In this document: piece by piece, positions 51,843 to 60,653 of the stretch
How positions within the stretch are numbered: position 1 is the first letter of the stretch
How the letters are laid out: every line of letters begins with the position of its first letter
Source of the DNA: an uncultured Propionibacteriaceae bacterium
GTDB lineage: Bacteria; Actinomycetota; Actinomycetes; Propionibacteriales; Propionibacteriaceae
NCBI GenBank assembly: GCA_938046585.1
Contig: CALIWR010000003.1
Coordinates: 1-64,000, forward strand
Direction: 5' to 3'
DNA length: 64,000 nucleotides
The notes under the pieces: model-generated
Databases searched by the model: none
Told to the model about the DNA's origin: nothing
The model's input: only the letters and a program-made list of their open reading frames with translations
Translations under genes and position numbers: made by a program

Positions 51843-52373
51843 TCACCGACGGCGGCGGCGCCTCTGGGCCATCAGAACGATCGCGACTGCCGCCACGGTG
51901 GTGACGACGAGAACCGGGGGAATGAAGACCTGCGCGGTCCACCAGCCTTGAGAGCCCACTGGATGGTCTTGGGCGAGGATGATCTCGCGGGGAGGAGAGC
52001 TTCGGCCGCGAGCGTCGCCTGCGGTCTGCCAGCCCATCGGCAGGTGGCTGGTGACTCGTATCTCAGCGCCAGTCAGGTTGCTGGTCGCCAGCACTGTGTA
52101 GGGCGTTTTCTGGGCGATGACACGGGTGGGCACCGGCGCATGCGTCTCCCACTGGATCTGGTCGGCCTGGCATACCCAGTTCGTCCACAGTGAGAAGGCA
52201 TTGCGTGAGCATGTGACCTGGCTGGCGGTACCTACACCGCGTACCTCAGCCTCAATACCGCCCCCATGAGCTTGGGCTACCCCTTCCGCGCCGGCGACAA
52301 GCGCTCCGACGGTCAGCACCACTGCCAAAAGCACGCTCGCCGTCACCGCCACCTGACGGTTGATTCGGGTCAT
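51843..52373 (-). CDS. exported/membrane-anchored protein opening the second ESX cassette
   Basis: 176 residues from ATG 52373. A signal-like helix (VAVTASVLLAVVLTVGALVAGAEGVAQA) precedes an extracytoplasmic domain with two Cys and several Trp (ASQVTCSRNAFSLWTNWVCQADQIQWE). A C-terminal membrane helix (PPVLVVTTVAAVAIVLMA) and a poly-Arg tail anchor it. No family recognised. Same strand as and 27 bp before the EbfC-like gene, so probably co-transcribed. Confidence 0.6.
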   Translation of the reverse strand: MTRINRQVAVTASVLLAVVLTVGALVAGAEGVAQAHGGGIEAEVRGVGTASQVTCSRNAFSLWTNWVCQADQIQWETHAPVPTRVIAQKTPYTVLATSNLTGAEIRVTSHLPMGWQTAGDARGRSSPPREIILAQDHPVGSQGWWTAQVFIPPVLVVTTVAAVAIVLMAQRRRRRR

Positions 52374-52494
52374 GGATCCTCCTTCTCGCAGCCACGCTAC
52401 CCACGCGGGTTCCGGCAGCCTGGACAGGCTCTGGCTATGCATATCTGCGGGCGGATCGTCCACAGGCCGGTGCGATCAGACTGCGCTGACGGGT

Positions 52495-52652
52495 TGGGCC
52501 CGTTGTTGTGCGTGCGACAACCGCCCCATTGGTGTTCACCGCACGAGCGACGAGAAACCCCAGCCCGACCACGAACCTACGGGTCTTCTCGTCAGTGAGG
52601 AGGAAGGCGGGGGTGTTAGCTCCACGGCCCGCCCTCGCGGATGCGAGGGCAA
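52495..52652 (-). repeat. inverted single copy of the dispersed structured repeat
   Basis: On the minus strand this reads TTGCCCTCGC stem-loop, GGCGGGCC, a C-rich block, CTCACTGACGAGAAG, then TTTCTCGTCGCTCG and a terminal part resembling GCACAACAACGGGCCC. These are the modules of the clusters at 1-735 and 4535-5300. It starts directly after the DUF1992 stop, at the same TGATTGCCC junction seen after the histidine kinase at 4532. It has no 28-nt tandem repeats. Confidence 0.75.
52631..52650 (-). terminator. stem-loop directly after the DUF1992 stop
   Basis: Perfect 8-bp stem GCCCTCGC / GCGAGGGC with a 4-nt loop, two bases after TGA. It is the counterpart of 4537-4556, whose arms read GCCCGAGC / GCTCGGGC. 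Confidence 0.6.
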
Positions 52653-53066
52653 TCAGGCACGCCGCAGGCGACGCCATTCAGCGAGGGTCTCCTCGACCGG
52701 CAGCTTCTTGGTGAGGACGGCGTGCTGGCCGCGCTGGGCGAGGTTCACCTCGACGATTCGGGCGTTCAGGTCCTCGATCAGTTCGCGGGCCTGGTCCTCG
52801 CGGCTGATTTCGGCTAGGAGCTGCTGGATCTGAGCCTTCTGCTGACGGACCTGGACCGACGGGGGCAACACGGCTGACAGTGGGAGGTTCTCGTCGGCGA
52901 GCTTGCGGTGCAGCCACCAGTCGGGGGCGTGGTTGGCGTACCACTGGGCGGGCAACGGCCGCCCCGCTCCAGCGAGGTTGTCGAACTCCCCTCGGGCCAT
53001 CGCCTCGCGCACCTGCCGTTCGGGGAAGGGCTCGAAGAAGTCCTTTCCCGGTTCTCGAGCGTTCAT
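52653..53066 (-). CDS. DUF1992 (DnaJ homologue subfamily C member 28-like) protein
   Basis: 137 residues. The N-terminal FFEPFPERQVREAMARGEFDNLAGAGRPLP is the DUF1992 signature, followed by PDWWLHRKLADENLPLSAVLPPSVQVR and a C-terminal coiled coil with DLNARIVEVNLAQRG. The family is conserved in bacteria and vertebrates but has no established biochemical role. Single gene. Confidence 0.88.
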   Translation of the reverse strand: MNAREPGKDFFEPFPERQVREAMARGEFDNLAGAGRPLPAQWYANHAPDWWLHRKLADENLPLSAVLPPSVQVRQQKAQIQQLLAEISREDQARELIEDLNARIVEVNLAQRGQHAVLTKKLPVEETLAEWRRLRRA

Positions 53067-53178
53067 TGGCTCACGGTAAACCTGCAGTCAGGCATGGCCG
53101 ACGCCGGGGTGGGGGCCGAGCAGCCCCCAGCCGTCCAGGCGAGGTTCCTGGGGTTTAGCCTGAGTCCATATCCAGGGA

Positions 53179-54819
53179 ATGAAAGGCCGTATCGTGGTTG
53201 ACTATCGCGACATCACCCACCGCCCTGACCTCGCTCAGGGTATGGGACGGGTTGGTCCGGTCCGGTCACGGATGCCGGTGTACATGGATCTTCTGCCGCC
53301 GTGCAACAATGCCTGCCCGGCCGGGGAGAACATCCAGGAGTACCTGCGGCTGGTGAAGGCCGGCCAGGACGAGGCGGCTTGGCGGCAGCTGGTGCAGGAC
53401 AACCCCTTCCCCGCCATCCATGGCCGCGTCTGTTACCACCCGTGCGAGACCGCCTGCAACCGTGGCGGGCTGGACTCGGCGATCTCGATCCATGGCGTCG
53501 AGCGCTATCTGGGGGATCGGGCTCTGGACCAGGGGTGGGCTTTCCCTCGTCCCGACCATCCGACTGGGTTCAAGGTGTTGGTGGTCGGCGCTGGGCCGTC
53601 TGGTCTGTCCGCCGCGTACCACCTGGCCAGGTTGGGTCACGACGTCGAGATCCGCGATGCCGGCGAGAAACCGGGCGGGATGATGCGATACGGGATCCCG
53701 GAGTACCGACTGCCGCGGGACGTGTTGGACGCCGAGATCGAGCGGATTCGTCAGATCGGGGTGACTATCACCCAGAACGCCCGGATCGTGGATTTGCTTG
53801 CCGAGCAGAAGGAGGGTGGCTTCGACGCGGTCTTCGTCGCGATCGGGGCGCACTTGTCGAAGCGGGTCGATATCCCGGCCATGGATGCCAGCAAGATCGT
53901 TGACGCGGTCTCCTTCCTCAAGGATGTGGCCTCCGGTGAGCGGCCGATGATTGGGCGGCGGGTCGCGGTGTACGGCGGCGGCAACACCGCCATGGACGCG
54001 GCCCGGGTCGCACGCCGTCTCGGCGCTGAGGAGTCGATCGTCATCTACCGCCGTGGCGCGGAGCAGATGCCGGCCCACGCCGCCGAGCGGGAGGAGGCGA
54101 TCCGGGAGGGTGTTCAGATGAACTGGCTGCGGACCATCTCGGCCCTCGATGAGGATTCGATGACCGTTGAGATCATGGAGATCGACGAGAACGGGAAGGC
54201 TCGCGGCACCGGCCGGTACGAGCAGATGCCGGCCGATACCGTGATCCTGGCCTTGGGCCAGCAGGCCGACTCCGATTTCCTGAGACGGATCCCGGGAATG
54301 TCTTTCGACGACGACGTGGTCCGGGTCGATCCGACTACCCTGATGACCGATGTACCGGGAATTTTCGCTGGCGGCGACGTGGTGCCGAGCGAACGTACAG
54401 TGACGATCGGGGTTGGCCACGGCAAGCGAGCCGCCCGGATGATCGACAACTGGCTTTTCGTCCGTCCGGCGGTGCCCCGCAATAAGCATCCGATGGCCAA
54501 TCTCGAGATGCTCAACTTGTGGTATTTCGGCGATCACGCCCGTCGGATGGAACCGGAGCTGGCGCTGGAGAAGCGGATTGGTTTCGAGGAGATCGTGGCG
54601 GGGCTGACTGAGGATTCGGCCCGGTTCGAGGCGAATCGTTGCCTATCGTGTGGAAACTGCATCGAATGCGATGGCTGTCTGGGTTCCTGCCCGGAGGACG
54701 CCATCATCAAGCTCGGAAAGGGTTTCCGCTATCGCTACAACTATGAGAGATGTACGGGCTGTGCCACCTGCTACGAGCAGTGCCCGGTGCACGCCATCGA
54801 GATGATCCCGGAGCGTTGA
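53179..54819 (+). CDS. GltD-like FAD/NAD(P) oxidoreductase with C-terminal ferredoxin domain
   Basis: 546 residues. The N-terminal Fe-S domain (about 30-110) has CNNACPAGENIQEYL and CYHPCETACNRGGLD. The FAD site is VLVVGAGPSGLSAAYHLARLGHDVEI, and the NAD(P) site VAVYGGGNTAMDAARVARRLG. The C-terminus adds two 4Fe-4S motifs (CLSCGNCIECDGCLGSCP and CTGCATCYEQCP). It probably passes electrons between NAD(P)H and ferredoxin or directly to the NifJ encoded one base downstream. Starts upstream of GltD homology are limited to this ATG. Confidence 0.9.
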   Translation: MKGRIVVDYRDITHRPDLAQGMGRVGPVRSRMPVYMDLLPPCNNACPAGENIQEYLRLVKAGQDEAAWRQLVQDNPFPAIHGRVCYHPCETACNRGGLDSAISIHGVERYLGDRALDQGWAFPRPDHPTGFKVLVVGAGPSGLSAAYHLARLGHDVEIRDAGEKPGGMMRYGIPEYRLPRDVLDAEIERIRQIGVTITQNARIVDLLAEQKEGGFDAVFVAIGAHLSKRVDIPAMDASKIVDAVSFLKDVASGERPMIGRRVAVYGGGNTAMDAARVARRLGAEESIVIYRRGAEQMPAHAAEREEAIREGVQMNWLRTISALDEDSMTVEIMEIDENGKARGTGRYEQMPADTVILALGQQADSDFLRRIPGMSFDDDVVRVDPTTLMTDVPGIFAGGDVVPSERTVTIGVGHGKRAARMIDNWLFVRPAVPRNKHPMANLEMLNLWYFGDHARRMEPELALEKRIGFEEIVAGLTEDSARFEANRCLSCGNCIECDGCLGSCPEDAIIKLGKGFRYRYNYERCTGCATCYEQCPVHAIEMIPER

Positions 54820-54820
54820 G

Positions 54821-57800
54821 ATGACAGATCGTGTGATCCTCGACGGTAACGAGGCTGCTGCCTCTGTCGCCTATCGTGTGAATGAGTTGTGTTCGATCTA
54901 TCCGATTACCCCGAGTTCGACGATGGCCGAGCTGGCGGACGAATGGTCGGCCCATCAACAGCCGAATGTCTGGGGCACGGTCCCCACCGTGATCGAGATG
55001 CAGTCTGAGGCCGGCGCCGCCGGCGCTATGCATGGGGCGCTGCAGGGGGGTGCGCTGTCGACCACCTTCACTGCCTCGCAGGGGCTGCTGCTGATGATTC
55101 CCAACATGTACAAGATTGCCGGCGAGCTGACCTCTACCGTCTTCCATGTGGCGGCGCGGTCGCTGGCCACTCAGGGGCTGTCGATCTTCGGTGACCATCA
55201 GGACGTGATGGCGGTCCGACAGACCGGTTTCGCCTTGTTGGCCAGCGAATCGGTGCAGCAAGCCCATGACCTGGCGGCGATCGCCCAGCTGGCGACCCTG
55301 ACCTCCCGGGTTCCGTTCCTGCATTTCTTCGACGGTTTCCGGACTTCGCATGAGCTGAATACCATGCACCGGCTCAGCGACGAGCAGCTGCGCCGGTATC
55401 TGCCGGAATCGCTGATCCAGGAGCACCGGCGGCGGGCCCTGTCACCGGAGCATCCGTACATTCGGGGCACCGCGATGAATCCGGACACCTATTTCCAGGC
55501 CCGCGAGACCGTCAACCCCTTCTACGCTAAGGTTCCCGGTCTGGTCAGTGAGGCTATGCGAAAATTCGGGGAGCTGACTGGGCGCCATTACCAGTTGGTC
55601 AGCTATACCGGTGAACCGGACGCCGAGAGCGTCGTGGTGCTGATGGGGTCGGGTGTCGAGGCCGCCCAGCAGGCGGTCGACTATCTGCGTACCCAGGGGC
55701 GCAAGGTGGGTGTGGTTTCGGTCCACTTGTATCGGCCTTGGCCGGCCGCGCAGGTGTTGGCCGCGATCCCGGCCACGGCGACCCGGATCGCGGTCTTGGA
55801 CCGGACTAAGGAGCCTGGTTCCGGCGGCGAGCCGCTGTACTTGGATGTGGCGTCGACCCTGGGGGAGGCGTACGCACGGGGAGAGCGGCCGGCTATGCCG
55901 ACGATCACGGGTGGCCGGTACGGGCTGAGTTCGAAAGAGTTCACCCCGGCGATGGTGGTCGGGATTTTCGACGAGTTGGCTAAGGCTTCACCGCGGCCCC
56001 GGTTCACGGTCGGTATCACCGACGACGTGTCGCTGAGCAGCATCGATTATGATCCGCACCTGGATCTGGAATCTCCACAGACCCTGCGCGCGGTCTTCTA
56101 CGGAATGGGTTCTGACGGCACCGTCGGCGCCAATAAGAACACCATCAAGATCCTCGGCTCAACTCCTCGTAGCAAGAACGAGGGCCCGTTCTTCGCCCAG
56201 GGGTATTTCGTGTACGATTCGAAGAAATCGGGTTCCCGTACGGTGTCTCACCTGCGATTCGGGACGCAGCCGATCACGGCCCCGTACTTGGTGACGAAGG
56301 CAGGCTTTATCGGCTGCCATCACTGGTCGATTCTGGAACGGGTGGATGTGTTGGAGTTCGCCCGTCCCGGCGCCACCGTGCTGTTGAATTCTCACTATCC
56401 GGCCGACGAGGTTTTCGAGCATCTGCCGACCTCGATGCAGCGTAGGATCATCGATCTGGGCCTGCGGTTGTATACGGTCGACGCGAATGAGGTGGCCCGG
56501 TCGGCCGGGCTCGGCCGGCGTACTAACACAGTGCTGCAGACTTGTTTCTTTGCGATCTCGGGGGTGTTGCCGCGTGATGCCGCGATCGAGGCGGTGAAGC
56601 GGGCGATCACCAAGACGTATGGGAAGAAGTCGGCCGAGATCGTCGCTAAGAACCATGCTGCGGTGGACGCGTCGATTGCCCACCTGCACCAGGTTGAGGT
56701 GCCTGGGCAGGTGATTGGTGAGCGGGAACTGATCGCTCCGGTCCCGAATACCGCTCCGGATTTTGTCCGGGAGGTGACTGCCGCGATGCTGACCGGTCGG
56801 GGTGACGAATTGCCGGTCTCGGCGTTGCCGGTGGATGGTTCTTACCCGTCTGGTACGACCCAGTTCGAGAAGCGTAATGTCTCGGATATCGTCGCCGAAT
56901 GGGATTCTGAGCAGTGCATCCAGTGCGGCAACTGCGCTTTTGTCTGTCCGCATGCGGTGCTGCGGGCCAAATACTATCCGACTAGTTCGCTAGAGACGGC
57001 CCCAGGGACTTTCCAGTGGGCCCCGCTGAATGCTGCCGGCGTGCCGCAGGGCGCGTACACGCTTCAGGTGTACGCCGAGGACTGCACCGGCTGCGGGTTG
57101 TGTGTCGAAGCCTGTCCCGTGAAGCCGCTGCGCAGCCCTGGGCGGAAGGCGATCAATTTGACTCCGCTGGAGGACCGCACCGATGCCAAGACTAATGTGG
57201 CCTTCTTTGAGTCGCTGCCGATCAATGACCGGGCCCGGTTGGATTTCGGTACGGTTCGCGGGGCTCAGTTCTTGGAGCCACTGTTCGAATTTTCCGGGGC
57301 CTGTGCCGGCTGCGGTGAGACCCCGTATCTCAAGCTGCTGTCGCAGCTGTTCGGGGACCGGGCAACCGTCGCTAATGCCACCGGCTGTTCCTCGATCTAT
57401 GGCGGCAATCTGCCGACCACCCCGTGGGCGAAGAATGCCCGGGGTCGCGGGCCAGCCTGGTCGAATTCGCTGTTCGAGGACAATGCCGAGTTCGGGCTGG
57501 GGTTGCGGTTGGCTGCGGATCTGCACGCGAACCTGGCTCGGACCAGGCTGCGGGATCTGCGTGAATCAGTCGGCGCCGACCTCGCCGATGCGCTGCTGAC
57601 TGCGCCTCAGGAGTATGAATCGGATCTGGTCCGTCAGCAGGAGCGGGTTGATCGGCTGCGGGCCCGGCTGCGGGAGCTGGAATCTAGTGACGATCCGGAA
57701 TTGCGCCGCAAGGTCGCCGATCTGGCCTCGGTGGCCGACCATTTGCTGCGTCGCTCGGTATGGATCGTGGGTGGTGATGGCTGGGCGTACGATATCGGTG

Positions 57801-58423
57801 CCGGCGGCGTCGACCATGTTCTGGCCTCTGGCCGCGACATCAATATCCTGGTGATGGACACCGAGGTGTATTCCAACACCGGTGGCCAGGCCTCGAAGTC
57901 GACCCCACTGGGGGCGGTAGCGAAATTCGCCGCGGCCGGTAAGGTGACCAACAAGAAGGACCTGGCGATGCAGGCAATCGCGTACGGCAATGTGTACGTG
58001 GCTCGTGTCGCGATGGGTGCTGACCCGCAGCAGACGTTGAAGGCGTTCCGGGAGGCTGAGGCCTATCAGGGTCCGTCGCTGATCATCGCGTACAGCCATT
58101 GCATTGCGCATGGCATTGACATGAGCAAGGGGCTGGAGCAGCAGTATCGCGCGGTGAATTCCGGGCATTGGCCGCTGATCCGGTTCAACCCGGTCGTGAA
58201 GCGCAGGGGCGGTAATCCGTTCCTGCTGGATTCACCGCGGCCGCGGGTTCCGCTCAAGGAGTACATCTACAACGAATTGCGTTACAAGATGCTGGCTCAG
58301 GCCGATCCGGACGAGGCTGAGCGGATGCTCGAGTTGGCTCAGCACACTGTGGATCAGCGGTGGGCCACATACGAGGAGATGGCGACCCGTAATGCCTCGC
58401 AGTTCGAGACCGACGCCCGGTAG
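54821..58423 (+). CDS. nifJ: pyruvate:ferredoxin (flavodoxin) oxidoreductase
   Basis: 1200 residues, the single-chain PFOR length. Domains in order: TPP-pyrimidine domain (VAYRVNELCSIYPITPSSTMAELADEWSA), CoA/transketolase-C domain, gamma domain (GMGSDGTVGANKNTIKIL), an inserted ferredoxin domain with CIQCGNCAFVCP and CTGCGLCVEACP, and a TPP-pyrophosphate domain with CAGCGETPYLKLL, NATGCSSIYGGNLPTTPW and GGDGWAYDIG...DTEVYSNTGGQ. It converts pyruvate and CoA to acetyl-CoA, CO2 and reduced ferredoxin. Co-transcribed with its flavoprotein and the dihydroorotate dehydrogenase-like gene. Confidence 0.97.
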   Translation: MTDRVILDGNEAAASVAYRVNELCSIYPITPSSTMAELADEWSAHQQPNVWGTVPTVIEMQSEAGAAGAMHGALQGGALSTTFTASQGLLLMIPNMYKIAGELTSTVFHVAARSLATQGLSIFGDHQDVMAVRQTGFALLASESVQQAHDLAAIAQLATLTSRVPFLHFFDGFRTSHELNTMHRLSDEQLRRYLPESLIQEHRRRALSPEHPYIRGTAMNPDTYFQARETVNPFYAKVPGLVSEAMRKFGELTGRHYQLVSYTGEPDAESVVVLMGSGVEAAQQAVDYLRTQGRKVGVVSVHLYRPWPAAQVLAAIPATATRIAVLDRTKEPGSGGEPLYLDVASTLGEAYARGERPAMPTITGGRYGLSSKEFTPAMVVGIFDELAKASPRPRFTVGITDDVSLSSIDYDPHLDLESPQTLRAVFYGMGSDGTVGANKNTIKILGSTPRSKNEGPFFAQGYFVYDSKKSGSRTVSHLRFGTQPITAPYLVTKAGFIGCHHWSILERVDVLEFARPGATVLLNSHYPADEVFEHLPTSMQRRIIDLGLRLYTVDANEVARSAGLGRRTNTVLQTCFFAISGVLPRDAAIEAVKRAITKTYGKKSAEIVAKNHAAVDASIAHLHQVEVPGQVIGERELIAPVPNTAPDFVREVTAAMLTGRGDELPVSALPVDGSYPSGTTQFEKRNVSDIVAEWDSEQCIQCGNCAFVCPHAVLRAKYYPTSSLETAPGTFQWAPLNAAGVPQGAYTLQVYAEDCTGCGLCVEACPVKPLRSPGRKAINLTPLEDRTDAKTNVAFFESLPINDRARLDFGTVRGAQFLEPLFEFSGACAGCGETPYLKLLSQLFGDRATVANATGCSSIYGGNLPTTPWAKNARGRGPAWSNSLFEDNAEFGLGLRLAADLHANLARTRLRDLRESVGADLADALLTAPQEYESDLVRQQERVDRLRARLRELESSDDPELRRKVADLASVADHLLRRSVWIVGGDGWAYDIGAGGVDHVLASGRDINILVMDTEVYSNTGGQASKSTPLGAVAKFAAAGKVTNKKDLAMQAIAYGNVYVARVAMGADPQQTLKAFREAEAYQGPSLIIAYSHCIAHGIDMSKGLEQQYRAVNSGHWPLIRFNPVVKRRGGNPFLLDSPRPRVPLKEYIYNELRYKMLAQADPDEAERMLELAQHTVDQRWATYEEMATRNASQFETDAR

Positions 58424-58446
58424 GGCCGACGAGGGAGGAGACCAAG

Positions 58447-59475
58447 ATGAGGCTGGAAACCACCTACCTGGGCCTGCCGCTGCGCAACCCATTGGTGGCG
58501 TCGGCCGGGCCGTTGCAGCAGAGCGTGGACGGGGTTAAGGCGCTCGCCGACGCAGGCGTGGGGGCGATCGTCATGTACTCACTGCTGGAGGAACAGATCC
58601 GCGCCGAGCAGGCCCGTCAGATCGAAGTGGAGGAGCAGCAGACTGATTCGTACGCCGAAGCCCTGTCGTATTTCCCAGCGGTGCCGATTAAGGCTCCTGG
58701 TTCGGACCCGGTCTCGGCCGGTTATCTGAAGCTTCTGGAACGGGCCGCGAAGGCGGTTGAGGTGCCGGTGATTGGTAGCCTTAACGGTGCCAGTATGGGC
58801 GGCTGGATCTCTTTCGCAAAGCGGATGCAGGAGGCTGGAGCGGCCGCTTTGGAACTCAACATCTACTATGTGCCAGGTGATAGCCGAATCCCGTCGGAGG
58901 AGGTCGAGAACCGGCACTTGGAAATCCTGGTCGGAGTCAAGGATGCGGTCTCAATCCCGGTCGCGGTGAAGCTCGCTCCGTACTTCTCGTCGTTCGGTGA
59001 CATGGCCGTCCAGTTGGACCAGCATGGCGCTGATGGCTTGGTGATGTTCAATCGTTTCTTCCAGCCGGATATCGATATCGAGACCATGCAGATGGAGCCT
59101 GGGGTCAGCCTGTCGAGCCCGTTGGATGGTCGCCTGCCGCGGACGTGGATCGCCTCGCTGCGGGGCCGGGTGCGAGCTTCGTTGGCCGGCAGCAGCGGTG
59201 TCGAGGGCAGCGAGGATGTCGTGAAGTATCTGCTGGCTGGGGCGGATGTAGTGATGACCACCTCCTCGCTGGTCCGCAACGGAGTGAACTACGCCGAGGC
59301 CCTGCTGGATGGGCTGCGATCGTGGATGGTTCACAAGGACTTCGCTAGCGTGGATGAGTTCCGTGGAATGTTGGCGTTGCCAGTCGATATCGATGCCGAG
59401 CAGTACGAACGACAGGGCTATGTGGTGGCGCTGGAGCAGGCGAAAGCCCGGTACGGGTCACTGGCTGGTCTGTAA
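58447..59475 (+). CDS. dihydroorotate dehydrogenase-like flavoprotein
   Basis: 342 residues, TIM-barrel FMN protein. Features: TTYLGLPLRNPLVASAGPLQQSVDGVKALADAGVGAIVMYSL, PVIGSLNGASMGGWISFAKRMQEAGAAALELNIYY, VKLAPYFSSFGDMAVQLDQHGADGLVMFNRF, and a late FMN-phosphate region (YLLAGADVVMTTSSLVRNG). It lacks the clear catalytic Ser/Cys loop of a pyrimidine-pathway enzyme, and the neighbours are redox genes, so it is better called dihydroorotate dehydrogenase-like. A GGGAGGAG ribosome site precedes ATG 58447. Confidence 0.85.
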   Translation: MRLETTYLGLPLRNPLVASAGPLQQSVDGVKALADAGVGAIVMYSLLEEQIRAEQARQIEVEEQQTDSYAEALSYFPAVPIKAPGSDPVSAGYLKLLERAAKAVEVPVIGSLNGASMGGWISFAKRMQEAGAAALELNIYYVPGDSRIPSEEVENRHLEILVGVKDAVSIPVAVKLAPYFSSFGDMAVQLDQHGADGLVMFNRFFQPDIDIETMQMEPGVSLSSPLDGRLPRTWIASLRGRVRASLAGSSGVEGSEDVVKYLLAGADVVMTTSSLVRNGVNYAEALLDGLRSWMVHKDFASVDEFRGMLALPVDIDAEQYERQGYVVALEQAKARYGSLAGL

Positions 59476-59494
59476 GTACACGTCCCAGTCTTTG

Positions 59495-60523
59495 TCAGTG
59501 ATCATGGGATCGGGGATGCGCTGCGGAGGACAGCAGTAGCGAATATGGTCCCTTTTGATGGTCGATCTCGGCGATCACGAAGGCGACCAGGGCGGAGGCA
59601 ATTCGTTCGATCGGTTGGACGATGCTGGACAGGCCGAGTGCCGTCGTGATGGGGCTGTCGTCGAAACCGAAGATCGAGTGATCCGGGTCGAAACCGGAAA
59701 TCGGATTGTCCTGCAGGTCGTTGACCACGCCCAAGGTCAGCGCGTCGCCGGAGCAGATCACTGCGGTGGCCCCGTTTTCCCGTAGCCGTGCCATGGCCTG
59801 GCGGCCTTCGTGGACCCCACCGCGGACCGTCCGGTCGAGTCGGTCCAGGCTGGACCGGTCCAGATGGGCGGCGATGCTGGTCATCGCTTGTCGCCAGGCA
59901 CCTTGTCGTTCGATGGTACTGGCGGCCTGCTTCCAGCCGAGGAAGCCGATCTGCTCGTGTCCCAGGTGGCGCAGGTGGTGGATGGCCTCCACGATCCCGG
60001 TCGTATTGTCGATATCCACCCAGGAGTAGTCGGCGCCGTCGTACCGGGGCCGTCCGAAGGTCACGAACGGGACCTGAGCCTCCTGTAGCCTCCGAGGCCG
60101 CTGGTCACCGAAATCGACACGGGTGAGGATCGCGGCGTCGATCGCGGCCGAGTCGTACAGGTATTGGATCGTCTTGATCTCCTCCCGCTGATTGGTGGCG
60201 GTGAACAAGAGCGGGCGATATTCATACTGCTCCAGGGACTCGGTCGTGGCGTGGAGCAGTCGCTGCATGATCTCTCCGCGGCTCCCGTCGGGTACTGGTA
60301 CCAGCCGGATCGCCACGGTGTACGAGCGTCTGGTCCGCAAGGCACGAGCGATCGCCGAGGGGCGGTAGCCGGACCGGTCGATGTGAGCCTGTACCCGTTC
60401 TCGAGTCTCCTGTCCGACCAGGTGCGGAGCGTTGATGACGTTCGACACGGTCTGGCGCGATACCCCCAGTTCCCGGGCCAGGCTCAGCAGCGTTGGGCGA
60501 CGCCTGAGGTCGCTCTTGGTCAT
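59495..60523 (-). CDS. LacI-family transcriptional regulator
   Basis: 342 residues from ATG 60523; the frame runs on into the CRISPR array but family homology begins here. The helix-turn-helix is PTLLSLARELGVSRQTVSNVINAPHLV, followed by the hinge SGYRPSAIARALRTRRSYT and a periplasmic-binding-like effector domain with FDDSPITTALGLSSIVQPIE near the C-terminus. It converges on the redox cluster, 19 bp apart. A perfect inverted repeat covers its ribosome site. The effector and targets are unknown. Confidence 0.9.
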   Translation of the reverse strand: MTKSDLRRRPTLLSLARELGVSRQTVSNVINAPHLVGQETRERVQAHIDRSGYRPSAIARALRTRRSYTVAIRLVPVPDGSRGEIMQRLLHATTESLEQYEYRPLLFTATNQREEIKTIQYLYDSAAIDAAILTRVDFGDQRPRRLQEAQVPFVTFGRPRYDGADYSWVDIDNTTGIVEAIHHLRHLGHEQIGFLGWKQAASTIERQGAWRQAMTSIAAHLDRSSLDRLDRTVRGGVHEGRQAMARLRENGATAVICSGDALTLGVVNDLQDNPISGFDPDHSIFGFDDSPITTALGLSSIVQPIERIASALVAFVIAEIDHQKGPYSLLLSSAAHPRSHDH

Positions 60524-60527
60524 GAAA

Positions 60528-60558
60528 TACCCCCATCGTGGATCAAATGATGGGGGTA
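60528..60558 (-). promoter_or_regulatory. perfect inverted repeat over the LacI-type gene's ribosome site
   Basis: TACCCCCATC and GATGGGGGTA form a perfect 10-bp inverted repeat around 11 bases, ending four bases before the ATG. On the mRNA the GGGGG Shine-Dalgarno lies in the second arm and pairs with CCCCC in the first. It may be an autoregulatory operator, a translation-limiting hairpin, or both. Confidence 0.55.
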
Positions 60559-60653
60559 CGAACCAGGATAGCCGGAGAGGGTCCAGACAGACGACCCACG
60601 GCAGTTTGAAGGACATTTTCACTATTTGATCGTGCAAATCCTCGCTAGAGCGA

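Noticed and set aside
53266..54537. A 423-codon minus-strand frame within the GltD-like gene
   Set aside because: His/Arg-rich antisense shadow without family features; the plus frame has FAD and Fe-S motifs.
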